A stretch of 64,000 bases of DNA from CADEFQ01 sp050249415 (GTDB lineage: Bacteria > Pseudomonadota > Gammaproteobacteria > Steroidobacterales > Steroidobacteraceae), in assembly GCA_050249415.1 (NCBI GenBank), contig JBFWQO010000002.1, positions 186,001 through 250,000 on the forward strand, read 5' to 3'. The position numbers were made by a program, and so were the translations under genes. Below the pieces are notes generated by a model that was not told where the DNA came from, searched no databases, and saw only the letters and a list, made by a program, of their open reading frames with translations. Positions 45,053 to 53,937 of the stretch are shown piece by piece (within the stretch, counting starts at the first letter, position 1; each line of letters starts with the position of its first letter).

Positions 45053-45975
45053 TGTTGTTCCGCTTGTGCAGCCCCGGTGAAATTGTCGCCGTATCCGTAA
45101 CCGTAGTAGCTGCCGACACTGTTGTCGTGCAGCGCCTGGTTCAGCACGAGCCCGACGCGCGGGCCCTCGCCGATGATCGCGAGTGCGTCCGTCACCGCCT
45201 GCTGGGGCGTGACGCCGGCGCGCACGACGAGCACGACCTGCCCGAACAGCGAGCCGAGCACCTGCGCCTCGCTCGTCAGCAGGATCGGCGGGGAGTCGAG
45301 CAGCACGAGACACTGGCGGTCGAGTCGCTCGAGCTCGCCGATCACCTGTTTCATGCGCGCGCTCGCGAGCAGCTCGGTCGCCGATTCGGCGCGTCGTCCG
45401 ACCGGCAGGATGTGCAGCCCGGGAACATCGGTCGGCAGCACGACCGACTCGACACCCAGGTGCGGATCGGCCAGGAGATCGAGCAGGCCCGGCGCGGTGC
45501 CGACATTGAGCACGTGGCTCACGTGGGGTTTCGGGGCGTCGCCGTCGACCAGGATCACGTCGTGGTCTTTCTCGAGCGCGAGGCTCAGCGCGAGATTGAT
45601 CGAGGTGAACGTCTTGCCTTCCCCGGGGAGCGCACTCGTCACCATGAGCGTGCGCGGCGAGGCCGCGGGCGACGCCTCCGGCGGCGCGTCGCCACCGAAG
45701 GCGTACTTCAGGATCGGCCGCTTCAAAGTCCGGTACTGGTGCGCCAGTTCGCGCTGCTGGTGCTCGGGCGGCAACAGGCCGGAGCGCCGCAGCGCGTCGA
45801 AGTCGATGTGGACCGTCTTGCCCGGATCGCCGGCAAACTTGCGGGCCGGTGCCGCGCGTGGCGGGTGCTTCGGTGCCGCCGCGTGCGTCGTCGGCTCCGC
45901 ACGCGGCTCGCGGCCTTCCGTGGGCCGCTGGCCACTCTGCTGCAGGCGTTTCAGGGCGCGTTCGACGATGCTCAT
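45049..45975 (-). CDS. XrtA-associated tyrosine autokinase (BY-kinase)
   Basis: The start at 45975 gives MSIVERALKRLQQSG, the family's common opening. The 308-residue protein has a Walker A motif ALPGEGKT near 115-122 and Walker A'-like VILVDGDAPKPH near 142. LLDSPPILLTSEAQVL near 226 is the Walker B region, and the C-terminal tail is rich in Tyr (YYGYGYG), the autophosphorylation cluster. It should phosphorylate itself and work with the Wzz-like protein just upstream to control chain length and export. It lies seven bases after that gene. Confidence 0.95.
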   Translation of the reverse strand: MSIVERALKRLQQSGQRPTEGREPRAEPTTHAAAPKHPPRAAPARKFAGDPGKTVHIDFDALRRSGLLPPEHQQRELAHQYRTLKRPILKYAFGGDAPPEASPAASPRTLMVTSALPGEGKTFTSINLALSLALEKDHDVILVDGDAPKPHVSHVLNVGTAPGLLDLLADPHLGVESVVLPTDVPGLHILPVGRRAESATELLASARMKQVIGELERLDRQCLVLLDSPPILLTSEAQVLGSLFGQVVLVVRAGVTPQQAVTDALAIIGEGPRVGLVLNQALHDNSVGSYYGYGYGDNFTGAAQAEQQ

Positions 45976-45982
45976 GCGGGGC

Positions 45983-47593
45983 TCATCCAATCAGTTTCTG
46001 CAGCTGTCGGGCCAGCGTGTCCTGCAGGGACAGGAACACTCCGAACACGAGGAACAGCAATGCGGTCACACCCGAGAATTTCAGCAGTTCGGTGCGGCGC
46101 TGCCGGCGATGGCGATCGACCCAGGTGCGGCTGATCGCGCCGAAGACCGTGACACCGGTAACCTCGGCCAGCTCGCGCGCCGTGTGGAACACGGGCCGCA
46201 GCTGGTTCAGGAGCCAGGCGCCGCCGCCGGCGACGGCGAGCGCCGCGAGCAGCACCATGAAGAGCATCTGCGGGCGATTCGGCGACACCGGCTCGATCGG
46301 CGCGGCCGGCGGCTCGATGATGTCGAACTTCACGGTGCCGGTGCGGTCGGCCTGCTCGGACAGGTTCGCGGTTTCGCGCCGCTGCACGAGTTCGTTGTAC
46401 TGCTGGCGCACGCCTTCGTAGTCGCGGTTGAGGCGCGCGAGCTCGGCCTCGACTTCCGGCACGGAATTGACCTGCTGGCGCAGCGAGGCGATCTTGCCCT
46501 GGCGCTGCGCGAGTTCCTGGCGCAGCTCCGCGACCTGCACCTGCGTGCGCTTCTGCTCGATCTCGAGGCTCTGGTAGACCGGGTTCGTCTTCAGCGACGA
46601 GGACAGGCTGCCGGTCGCCTGCTGGCCCGCCTTGATGCGCGCGAGCTCCTCGCTCTGGCGCTCCTTCAGTTCCTCGATGGTCTTGCGGGTCGCGATCACT
46701 TCCGGGTGTTTCTCGGTATAGCGCAGCAGCAGCTCATCGAGCTGGCGTTGCAGTTCCTGGATCCGGAACGTGAGGTCGCCCGAGCCCTGGGTCGCCGCCG
46801 GCGCGCTGTTGCCCGTATCGAAGCCGAACAGGAACGGATCTTCGCCGGCGAGCTGGCGCGCGATTTCCCTGGCGCGGCTCTCGGCGACCGCGAGCGCGGT
46901 GCGCACGCGCTCGGCTTCCACGTTCTCCTGTTGCATCCTCCCGAAGTAATCGCCGGTACTGTCCGGCATCAGCCCGACATTCTTTTTCTTGAAATCCGCG
47001 AGGCGCGCTTCGGCGTCGCGCAGCCGCTGCTCGTATTCCGCGATCTGCTCGTCGATGAAGCGCTGTGCGGTCTCCTGTCCGGTGCGCTTTTCCCCGAGCG
47101 CATTCTCGACGAAGGCATTCAGCATCTTCTGCACGACCTCGACCGCCTTGCCGCGGTTGTGGTCCTCGAAGCTGATGACGTAGAGCCCCTCGCCCTGTGT
47201 GGTGCGTGCACGCAGGTCGGCGGCTTCGATCGAAATGCGCTCGCGGATGCCCCGGATCAGCGCTTCCTTCTGCTCCGGAGTCGTCGCCCGCAGGTCGAGA
47301 TCGGTTTCGCGCGCCACCTGTTCGAGCTGCGGGCGGCTGAGCAGCGCCTGGCGCACGAGATCGAGACCCGAGGCGACATCCGGGTTGATGGCGAGCCCCT
47401 CGAGCAGCGGCCGCAGGATGCCGCGCGTGTCGACATAGACCTTCGCGGTCGCCTTGTAGGTGTTCGGCATCGTCATCACGACGAACCAGCCGACGAGGCA
47501 GATCGCCCAGGCCGCCGCGACGGCGAGCCAGCGAAATCGCCAGGCGCCGCGCAGTTCGTCGAGGATCTTGTTGAGCAGTTCGCGGAGATTCAT
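45983..47593 (-). CDS. XrtA system polysaccharide chain-length determinant (Wzz/GNVR)
   Basis: This 536-residue inner-membrane protein starts MNLRELLNKILDELRGAWRF, followed by a first membrane segment near 22-44 and the Wzz stretch TYKATAKVYVDTRGILRPLL. A long coiled-coil middle part (about 160-400) is rich in Glu, Gln, Arg and Leu heptads. The GNVR-like region is near 395-420. A second membrane segment near 445-465 ends the periplasmic loop. It sets polymer length with the tyrosine autokinase encoded next. It is 12 bases downstream of the export protein gene. Confidence 0.95.
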   Translation of the reverse strand: MNLRELLNKILDELRGAWRFRWLAVAAAWAICLVGWFVVMTMPNTYKATAKVYVDTRGILRPLLEGLAINPDVASGLDLVRQALLSRPQLEQVARETDLDLRATTPEQKEALIRGIRERISIEAADLRARTTQGEGLYVISFEDHNRGKAVEVVQKMLNAFVENALGEKRTGQETAQRFIDEQIAEYEQRLRDAEARLADFKKKNVGLMPDSTGDYFGRMQQENVEAERVRTALAVAESRAREIARQLAGEDPFLFGFDTGNSAPAATQGSGDLTFRIQELQRQLDELLLRYTEKHPEVIATRKTIEELKERQSEELARIKAGQQATGSLSSSLKTNPVYQSLEIEQKRTQVQVAELRQELAQRQGKIASLRQQVNSVPEVEAELARLNRDYEGVRQQYNELVQRRETANLSEQADRTGTVKFDIIEPPAAPIEPVSPNRPQMLFMVLLAALAVAGGGAWLLNQLRPVFHTARELAEVTGVTVFGAISRTWVDRHRRQRRTELLKFSGVTALLFLVFGVFLSLQDTLARQLQKLIG

Positions 47594-47605
47594 GCGGGCC
47601 GACCG

Positions 47606-48286
47606 TCAGAAGAACGACTCGGGCACGATCAGCACATCGCCGGGCATCATCTCGACATTTTCCTTCAGCCGCCCCTTTTTCATCAGGTCCTCGAGCCGTA
47701 CGCGCTTCTCCACGGTCTTGCCGTTTGCGTCCTTGCGCACGAGCTTCGCGCGATTGCCGGCGGCGAATTCGGCGAGGCCGCCCGACGCGAGCACCACGTC
47801 CATCACCGTCATGCCCTCGCGATAGGGCACCGACCCGGGCGTGCCCACCTGCCCGACCACCGTGATCTTGCTGAACGCGCTCTGCGGATTCGTGACGATC
47901 ACATTGACCTGCGGGGTGCGGATGTACTCCGCGAGCTTCGCTTCGATGTCGCGCGCGAGGTCCGATGGCGTCTTGCCCACGGCGACCATGTCCTCGATCA
48001 GCGGCGCCGAGATCTTGCCGTCGGGGCGTACCGGCACCACCACCGAGAGTTCGGGGTTGCGCCATACGAAGATCTGGATGGTGTCCCCCGGGCCGATGAT
48101 GTAGTCGGGGCCGGTGGTCTCGGCCGGCGGCGTGGTGTCGGGCGCCGCCTGGGCCGGGGCGGCAGTGGCCGTCGCGGGCGCCGGCGGATCGGTCTGCGCC
48201 GCGGCGAGCCCCGTGAGGCACACGGCAATGACGAGCGCAGCCAGCGTGCGCCAGGCATTCATGGGACGGCTTCCAGCGATAGTCAT
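47606..48286 (-). CDS. XrtA/PEP-CTERM system polysaccharide export protein (Wza-like PES domain)
   Basis: The 226-residue protein has a signal peptide ending in LTGLAAAQ and a Pro/Ala-rich linker (PAPATATAAPAQAAPD). The export domain follows: GPDYIIGPGDTIQIFVWRNPELS near 65 and VRPDGKISAPLIEDMVAVGKTPSDLARDIEAKL near 85-120. A SLBB-like region, TVVGQVGTPGSVPYREGMTVMDVVLASGGL, is near 145. It should form or line the periplasmic/outer-membrane export channel. The start at 48286 overlaps the prsT stop as ATGA; an alternative ATG at 48262 also has a ribosome binding site and a tighter signal peptide. Confidence 0.94.
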   Translation of the reverse strand: MTIAGSRPMNAWRTLAALVIAVCLTGLAAAQTDPPAPATATAAPAQAAPDTTPPAETTGPDYIIGPGDTIQIFVWRNPELSVVVPVRPDGKISAPLIEDMVAVGKTPSDLARDIEAKLAEYIRTPQVNVIVTNPQSAFSKITVVGQVGTPGSVPYREGMTVMDVVLASGGLAEFAAGNRAKLVRKDANGKTVEKRVRLEDLMKKGRLKENVEMMPGDVLIVPESFF

Positions 48287-51051
48287 GGCAATGTCCTGAG
48301 CAGCGCCTCGGCGGCACTCCGCGACGGAAAGTCCGCATTCTCCGCGATCAGCTTGCGCAGCACTGTGGCGGCTGCCTCCTTTTGCCCTGCCCGCGCGAGC
48401 GCGGCCGCGTGGTGAAACTGGATCTCCGCGGACCCGGGCGCCGCCCTGGCGGCCACCTCGAGTATCGGGAGGCCCTCCTTGATATTACCCGATTCCACGA
48501 GAATCCAACCGTAAGTATCGGCAATATCAGGATTTTCCGGCGCCGCCTCATGGGCGTGGAGCGCCAGCCCGAGGGCCCGCGGGTCTTTGGCCTCGTAATA
48601 GAGCCACGCCAGGTTGTTGAGTGCCGCGGGCCCCTTCCAGACGGCGGTCGCCTGTTCGTATTCCCTGATCGCGGCCGCCCGTTCGCCGTTGCGCTGGTGG
48701 TACTCCGCCAGTGTGACGAGCACCATGGCGTCCTTCGGGTGGGTGCGGAGCCAATCCCGGAGCGGCGCTTCGGGTGAGGTGCGCCCCGCCACCGCCGCGG
48801 CCCGATACGCGCGGATAGCCAGCGCCGCGCTCGGTCGGACATCGGCAGCGCGGGCATAGGCTGTCACGGCTTCGGCCGCCCGGCCCGCGGCGAGCAACAC
48901 ATCGCCACGCAGTTCGTCGGCGGCTCCCGCCGGGGCGCCGGCCTTCTCGAACGCCGCGACCCGTTCGAGCGCACGATCGAAGTGCTTCTGGCGCATGTCG
49001 ATCTGTGCGAGCAACATGTTCGGCGCGGGCCATGCGGGGCGTTCGCGTACCGCGACCTCGAGGCGCGTGCGCGCATCGTCCAGTTGCCCGAGCGCGAGCA
49101 ATGCCATCGCCGCATTGACGTTCGCCTGGGCATTGCCGAGCCCGGCCGATTCATTGAAGCGTCGCAGGGCCGCATCGAACTGCGAGGCGCGCATCAACAC
49201 CTGCCCGACTCGGTCGAGCGTCGCCGCGCGCGAGCGGGTGACTGCGAGCGCCTGCTCGAGCAGTGCATTCGCCTTGACCGTATCGCGCCCGGCAAATGCG
49301 AGATCCGCGAGCCGCAAACGTGAGTCGACGGCCGAAGGATTGGCGCTGATCGCCTGCTCGAGCGATTTCGCTGCCGCGGCCCGGTCGCCCTTCGCGAGCG
49401 CGACGGTCGCGAGCCCGATATAGGCGCGCTCGTTTGCCGGCTCGATCGCGATGACGCGGCGGAATCCCTCCTCCGCCGCCCCGGTGTCGCCGGCCTGCAC
49501 CTCGAGCGCTGCAAGGCCGAGCAGGGCCCCGACATTGCGCGGCTCCGCGGCGATCACGTCGCGAAAGAGTCCTCGCGCCGCGTCGGGTGCATCGGCTGCG
49601 AGCAGGTAGTAGGCGCCCACCACCTTCAGCGCGGCGTCATCGGGACTGTCCCTGGTGAGTTGCAGCACCGCCTGGCGGGCAGAGGCGGCATCCTTGCCGG
49701 AAACCTGCGCCAGCACCAGCAATTGCCGGCGCCGCAATCCCCCGGCCTCGGGCGCCAGTGCGTGCAGCACACGCAGCGCATCGTCGCGGCGGCCCGCCAT
49801 CAGGTATGCATTGGCGAGATCGAGCTGGATATCCGTATTGCCCGGGGCCGCCGCCGCGCCCTGCTCGAGCAGTGCAAGCCCCTCGTCGGTCTGGCCGCCC
49901 GCCATCAGGATGGATCCGCTCAGCCAGTCGGCGCCGGCATCCCGCACGGCACCGGCCGGTGCTTCGGCGAGGACACGGCGCGCGCCGACCGGGTCCTTGC
50001 GCTCGAGATACACGCGCGCGAGGAGCTTGCGTGCCTCGATGTTGTCCGGATGCTCCGCGACGAGCCGGGTGAACAGGGCTCCGGCCTGCTCGAGGGACCC
50101 CTGCTCGATGAGCACCGCGCCGAGCAGCAGCCGCGCGGGCACATTGTCCTCGTCCGAAGTGAGTGCGCGCCGCAGTTCGGTGGTCGCCGCCTCGTAATCG
50201 TGCCGCGCGTAGGCGATGCGTGCCCTCAGGAATCGCGTCGGGAAGGCCTCCGGCGCCAGGCGTGCCAGGTCGGCAAGATCCTTGTCGGCGCCGGCGAGAT
50301 CGGCCGCTGCGATGTGAGCTTCGACGAGCCCGACCCGCACGGCGAGTTGCTCGGGCAGCGTGAGCGGCCCGGCCATGTGTTCGCGAGCCGAAGTGAGCGC
50401 GGCGAGCGCCCCCTTCGCATCGCCGATCGACATGGCGAGGCGGCCGCGATACAGCGCCGCTCGTGCGTCATCCGGTCGCGCCGCGATCAATCGGTCGAGG
50501 TGCTCGACGGCCTCCCCGATGCGCCCTGCGGCCCAGTACCAGCGCGCGTCTGCGAGGTGCACGTCCGGGTCGTCCGGCGCCGCCTCGAGCGCGCGATCGA
50601 GCGATTGGCGCGCTTCATCGCCGTGCCCGAGTCCCATCTGCGCATTCGCGATGGCGAGCCACCGTGTGCCGGGCGGGCCCGAGGTGTCGGCCTGTGCGGA
50701 TTGCAACAGGTCCGCGTATTTGCCTTGTGCGAGCAGGATCGCCCGGTCGAGGTCGCGTACCGCATCACGGTCGGCACCGGCGGCGATCGCGCGGTCGAGT
50801 TCCTTGCGTGCGCTTTCCGGGTCCCCGATGCGCAGCGACAGGCGCGCGAGCAGCACACGCCCGGCGACATTGCCCGGCTCACGATCGAGTATGCCCTTGA
50901 CATCCGCCATCGCAACTTGATCGTTGCCGGCATCAAAGGCGGTTTGCGCGCGCGCCAGGCGTTGCTCCGTGCTCATCAGCCGATCGCAACCGGCGACGGT
51001 CGCGATTGCGAGAATCCCCACCAGCCCGGCCCTCATCAACGCGTTCATCAA
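48283..51051 (-). CDS. prsT: PEP-CTERM system TPR-repeat lipoprotein PrsT
   Basis: This 922-residue protein starts with a lipoprotein signal peptide whose lipobox is TVAGC, making Cys22 the acylated residue. The rest is a long array of tetratricopeptide repeats, for example LLARLSLRIGDPESARKELDRAI, then many A...L.PE/N..A units to the C-terminus. This matches PrsT in size and layout. It is thought to help assembly, export or sorting in XrtA systems. It lies between exosortase (4-base overlap) and the export protein (4-base overlap) in the 17-gene run. Confidence 0.96.
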   Translation of the reverse strand: MMNALMRAGLVGILAIATVAGCDRLMSTEQRLARAQTAFDAGNDQVAMADVKGILDREPGNVAGRVLLARLSLRIGDPESARKELDRAIAAGADRDAVRDLDRAILLAQGKYADLLQSAQADTSGPPGTRWLAIANAQMGLGHGDEARQSLDRALEAAPDDPDVHLADARWYWAAGRIGEAVEHLDRLIAARPDDARAALYRGRLAMSIGDAKGALAALTSAREHMAGPLTLPEQLAVRVGLVEAHIAAADLAGADKDLADLARLAPEAFPTRFLRARIAYARHDYEAATTELRRALTSDEDNVPARLLLGAVLIEQGSLEQAGALFTRLVAEHPDNIEARKLLARVYLERKDPVGARRVLAEAPAGAVRDAGADWLSGSILMAGGQTDEGLALLEQGAAAAPGNTDIQLDLANAYLMAGRRDDALRVLHALAPEAGGLRRRQLLVLAQVSGKDAASARQAVLQLTRDSPDDAALKVVGAYYLLAADAPDAARGLFRDVIAAEPRNVGALLGLAALEVQAGDTGAAEEGFRRVIAIEPANERAYIGLATVALAKGDRAAAAKSLEQAISANPSAVDSRLRLADLAFAGRDTVKANALLEQALAVTRSRAATLDRVGQVLMRASQFDAALRRFNESAGLGNAQANVNAAMALLALGQLDDARTRLEVAVRERPAWPAPNMLLAQIDMRQKHFDRALERVAAFEKAGAPAGAADELRGDVLLAAGRAAEAVTAYARAADVRPSAALAIRAYRAAAVAGRTSPEAPLRDWLRTHPKDAMVLVTLAEYHQRNGERAAAIREYEQATAVWKGPAALNNLAWLYYEAKDPRALGLALHAHEAAPENPDIADTYGWILVESGNIKEGLPILEVAARAAPGSAEIQFHHAAALARAGQKEAAATVLRKLIAENADFPSRSAAEALLRTLP

Positions 51052-52598
51052 TTCCCTCTCCCGGAGGGCAGCATGCCCAGGATCTGTGGCGACATATCGT
51101 CCCAGAAAGCGCCGGCCCGTGCCCGAGCCGCCGCACAGTCGTCGCGGCAGCGCACCGCGAGGGCCACGACGCCCGACGGCGCGGGCCGCCGGATCGACCG
51201 CAGCCCGTACGCGAGTTGCGCCAATGCCGGGTTGTTCGTATGCCAGCCGCCGACGTCGTACAGGTAGGCGAGCAGCCAGCGCGCGCCATCGGCCGACTGC
51301 GCCTCGAATGTCGCCAGCGCGGGGCCGCGCGAGGGCAGCGTCTGCGTGACATACGGCCAGGCGCGATGCCAGGTGCCCGGCGCGAGCAACGTATTGCCGT
51401 ACTGGACGAGCTCCCTGCCCTGCTGCTGCGCCCCGTAGGTGCCGATGTAGATTTCAACGGTTCCTGCGTCCATGCCGGCCGTCGACAGGTACGCCGCACG
51501 GCGTTCGCCGACGACGCCGCCGAATGCGGGCGCCCAGACGGCCCCCGCGGGGAGCGGTCCCTGCCATTGGCTGGTCGCCAGGGGGAACGCACCCGGTGCC
51601 GCATCGCCGCCCGGCTCCCCTGCCCGCGAACTCGTGATCACCCACACGAGGCACAGGAGCACGAGCGGAAGCGCCGTACTCCACCGGGGCATTGCTCTCG
51701 GTGCCGGCGCCGCTACGCTCGCAGCCGCGCGCCCGGCGCCGTGCGCGCGACGCGGCGCCTGCGGCAGCCCGCCCGACATCCAGCGCGCGAGCGCGAATAC
51801 CGTGAGCAGCAGCACCACGAAGATGACGTTGCCGAGCGTCAGGTGCTCGACCGCGACGAGGTAGCTCTGCATGTCGGTCACGTAACCCGCATAGATGACG
51901 ATCACGATGCGGATCCAGTTGGCGATGAGCGCCAGCGCGCCCGCGATCAGCACGAACACGAGCGCGCGCCGGCCGCGGAGCCGGTTCACCGCGGCCGCGA
52001 GTACCGCGACGGCCAGCGTGACCATGAAGTAACGCTTGCCGCTGCAGCCTTCCACGATCTGGAAGGTGCCGTTCGGTATGTGCACCGTGAACTCGTGGAC
52101 CTGGGCCGAGACACCGAGCCATGCCAGGCTCGTCTCCGTCACGTACACGCTGAGCTGCTGCAAGATGGGCAGCGTGTACTCCCAGACCGGTGTGGCGAAG
52201 TAGAGGTAGGTGACCGGCGCGATGGCCGCGCGCGCCGCGACCCAGCCGCACGCAGCCCAGATCGCGGCCCAGAGCACCGCCGGGAAGAGCAACTGGTGCG
52301 CGATGAGGCTGTTCGAGGTGAGCGCCACGATCCAGCCGAAGAGCAGCGCGGCGAGCACGGAGAGGCCCGCGAGCGAGGGTCGGGCCGGCGCGGACCACCT
52401 GCGACGCGCCACGAGGGCGAGCCACGCGGCCGCGACGAGCGCGATCAGGTAGCCGTGCTGGTAGTCGTGGATGTCGCGCCAGCTCGCCGCGAGCGAAGTG
52501 ACACTCGGCCACAGCACCGCCACCGCGATCGCCGCGAGCGCGACGACCAGCGGGCCGACCCTGGGCTCAGCTCTCACCGTCTTCCCGGCGGATGCCAT
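51048..52598 (-). CDS. xrtA: Exosortase A (XrtA/EpsH) with fused C-terminal EpsI domain
   Basis: This 516-residue membrane protein has eight or more helices. The cysteine-protease-like active site is visible as C185 in VEGCSGKRYF, R230 in ANWIRIV and H252 in VEHLTLGNVIF, with YAGYVTDMQ..L between. XrtA should cut the PEP-CTERM tail near the Pro-Glu-Pro motif and pass the protein to an acceptor. Residues after about 300 form the periplasmic EpsI-like domain (YIGTYGAQQQGRELVQYGNTLLAPGTWH). The start region overlaps prsR by 32 bases; a GTG at 52577 is a shorter option. It precedes prsT with a 4-base overlap. Confidence 0.96.
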   Translation of the reverse strand: MASAGKTVRAEPRVGPLVVALAAIAVAVLWPSVTSLAASWRDIHDYQHGYLIALVAAAWLALVARRRWSAPARPSLAGLSVLAALLFGWIVALTSNSLIAHQLLFPAVLWAAIWAACGWVAARAAIAPVTYLYFATPVWEYTLPILQQLSVYVTETSLAWLGVSAQVHEFTVHIPNGTFQIVEGCSGKRYFMVTLAVAVLAAAVNRLRGRRALVFVLIAGALALIANWIRIVIVIYAGYVTDMQSYLVAVEHLTLGNVIFVVLLLTVFALARWMSGGLPQAPRRAHGAGRAAASVAAPAPRAMPRWSTALPLVLLCLVWVITSSRAGEPGGDAAPGAFPLATSQWQGPLPAGAVWAPAFGGVVGERRAAYLSTAGMDAGTVEIYIGTYGAQQQGRELVQYGNTLLAPGTWHRAWPYVTQTLPSRGPALATFEAQSADGARWLLAYLYDVGGWHTNNPALAQLAYGLRSIRRPAPSGVVALAVRCRDDCAAARARAGAFWDDMSPQILGMLPSGRGN

Positions 52599-53937
52599 GG
52601 CGGTCCATCAAGTCGTAGAGCGTCGGCCGGCTGACGCCGAGCAGCTCCGCGGCGCGCGACACATTGTTCTCCGAGAGCGCGAGCGCCTGCAGGATCGCCT
52701 GCCGCTCGGCCCGGGCACGCACTTCCTTCAGGTTGAACAGCAACTCGCCGCCCGATGCGTCGGCGAGGCCGAGGTCCGCCGCCGTCACGAGCGGGCCTTC
52801 CGCCATGATCACGGCGCTTTTCACCTTGTTCTCGAGCTCGCGCACGTTGCCGGGCCAGGCGTACGCCTGGATCGCGGCGATCGCCTCCGGCGTGAATCCC
52901 CGCCGGGGCATGCCCTGCTCCGCACCGTAACGCCCGAGGAACGCATGCGCCATGACGGTCGCATCGCCCGGCCGGTCGCGCAGCGGCGGCAGCGAGATCG
53001 ACACTTCGCTCAGGCGGTAGTACAGGTCTTCGCGAAAGCTGTGTTCCGCGATCATCGCCTGCAAATCCCGATGCGTCGCGCACACGATGCGCACGTCGAC
53101 CGGGATCTCCTCGCGGCCGCCCACCCGCTCGATCACGCGCGCCTGCAGGAAGCGCAGCAGCTTCGCCTGCAGCGGCAACGGCATGTCGCCGATCTCGTCG
53201 AGGAAGAGCGTGCCGCCGTCGGCGATCTCGATCTTGCCGGGCGTCGTCTTGACCGCGCCGGTGAAAGCGCCCTTCTCGTGGCCGAACAGCTCGCTCTCGA
53301 GCAATTGCTCCGGTATCGCCGCGCAATTGATCGCGACGAAGCGCGCCTTGCGGCGCTCGCCGAGATCGTGGACTGCGCGCGCGATCAGCTCCTTGCCGGT
53401 GCCGCTCTCGCCGAGCACGAGCACCGACACGCCCGTCGGCGCCACTTTCTCGACCATGCGGCATACCCGCAGCATGCTCGCGTCGGTCGCAATGATGCCC
53501 TTGAGCGGCGAACTCGCGGCTCCCTCGCGCAGCGCGCGGTTCTGCTCCTCCAGCGCGTGGATGTGGAATGCGCGGTCGACGATCAGGCGCAGCACATCGG
53601 TATCGAGCGGCTTCTGGTAGAAATCGCAGGCGCCGAGGCCGACCGCGCGCACCGCGTTGTCGCGGTCGGCATTGCCGGTCACGACGATCACCTTGCTGCG
53701 CGGCGCGAGGCTCAGGATCTCCTTCAGGGTCGCGATGCCTTCCGCGACTCCGTCCGGGTCGGGCGGCAAGCCGAGGTCCTGCAGCACGACCGGCGGCTCG
53801 CTGCGGCGCAGGTGTGCGAGCGCCTCCGCCCGGTTGCCGGCCTGCAGCACCTCGAATTCGTCGAAAGTCCACTTGAGCTGCTTCTGCAGGCCCGTGTCGT
53901 CCTCGACGATCAGCAGTTTCTTCTTTTCGTCAGGCAT
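52567..53937 (-). CDS. prsR: PEP-CTERM-box response regulator PrsR (sigma-54 activator)
   Basis: The start at 53937 gives MPDEKKKLLIVEDD and an 8-base overlap with prsK. The 456-residue protein has a receiver domain with phosphoacceptor D54 in LQDLGLPP and K109, then an AAA+ domain with Walker A GESGTGKE at 176-183 and the sigma-54 contact loop GAFTGA at 223-228. DGGTLFLDEIGDMPL is the Walker B region. A Fis-type helix-turn-helix closes the protein (NVSRAAELLGVSRPTLYDLMDRHGI). It should activate sigma-54 promoters of PEP-CTERM genes, such as the one seen at 56732-56747. Confidence 0.96.
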   Translation of the reverse strand: MPDEKKKLLIVEDDTGLQKQLKWTFDEFEVLQAGNRAEALAHLRRSEPPVVLQDLGLPPDPDGVAEGIATLKEILSLAPRSKVIVVTGNADRDNAVRAVGLGACDFYQKPLDTDVLRLIVDRAFHIHALEEQNRALREGAASSPLKGIIATDASMLRVCRMVEKVAPTGVSVLVLGESGTGKELIARAVHDLGERRKARFVAINCAAIPEQLLESELFGHEKGAFTGAVKTTPGKIEIADGGTLFLDEIGDMPLPLQAKLLRFLQARVIERVGGREEIPVDVRIVCATHRDLQAMIAEHSFREDLYYRLSEVSISLPPLRDRPGDATVMAHAFLGRYGAEQGMPRRGFTPEAIAAIQAYAWPGNVRELENKVKSAVIMAEGPLVTAADLGLADASGGELLFNLKEVRARAERQAILQALALSENNVSRAAELLGVSRPTLYDLMDRHGIRREDGES

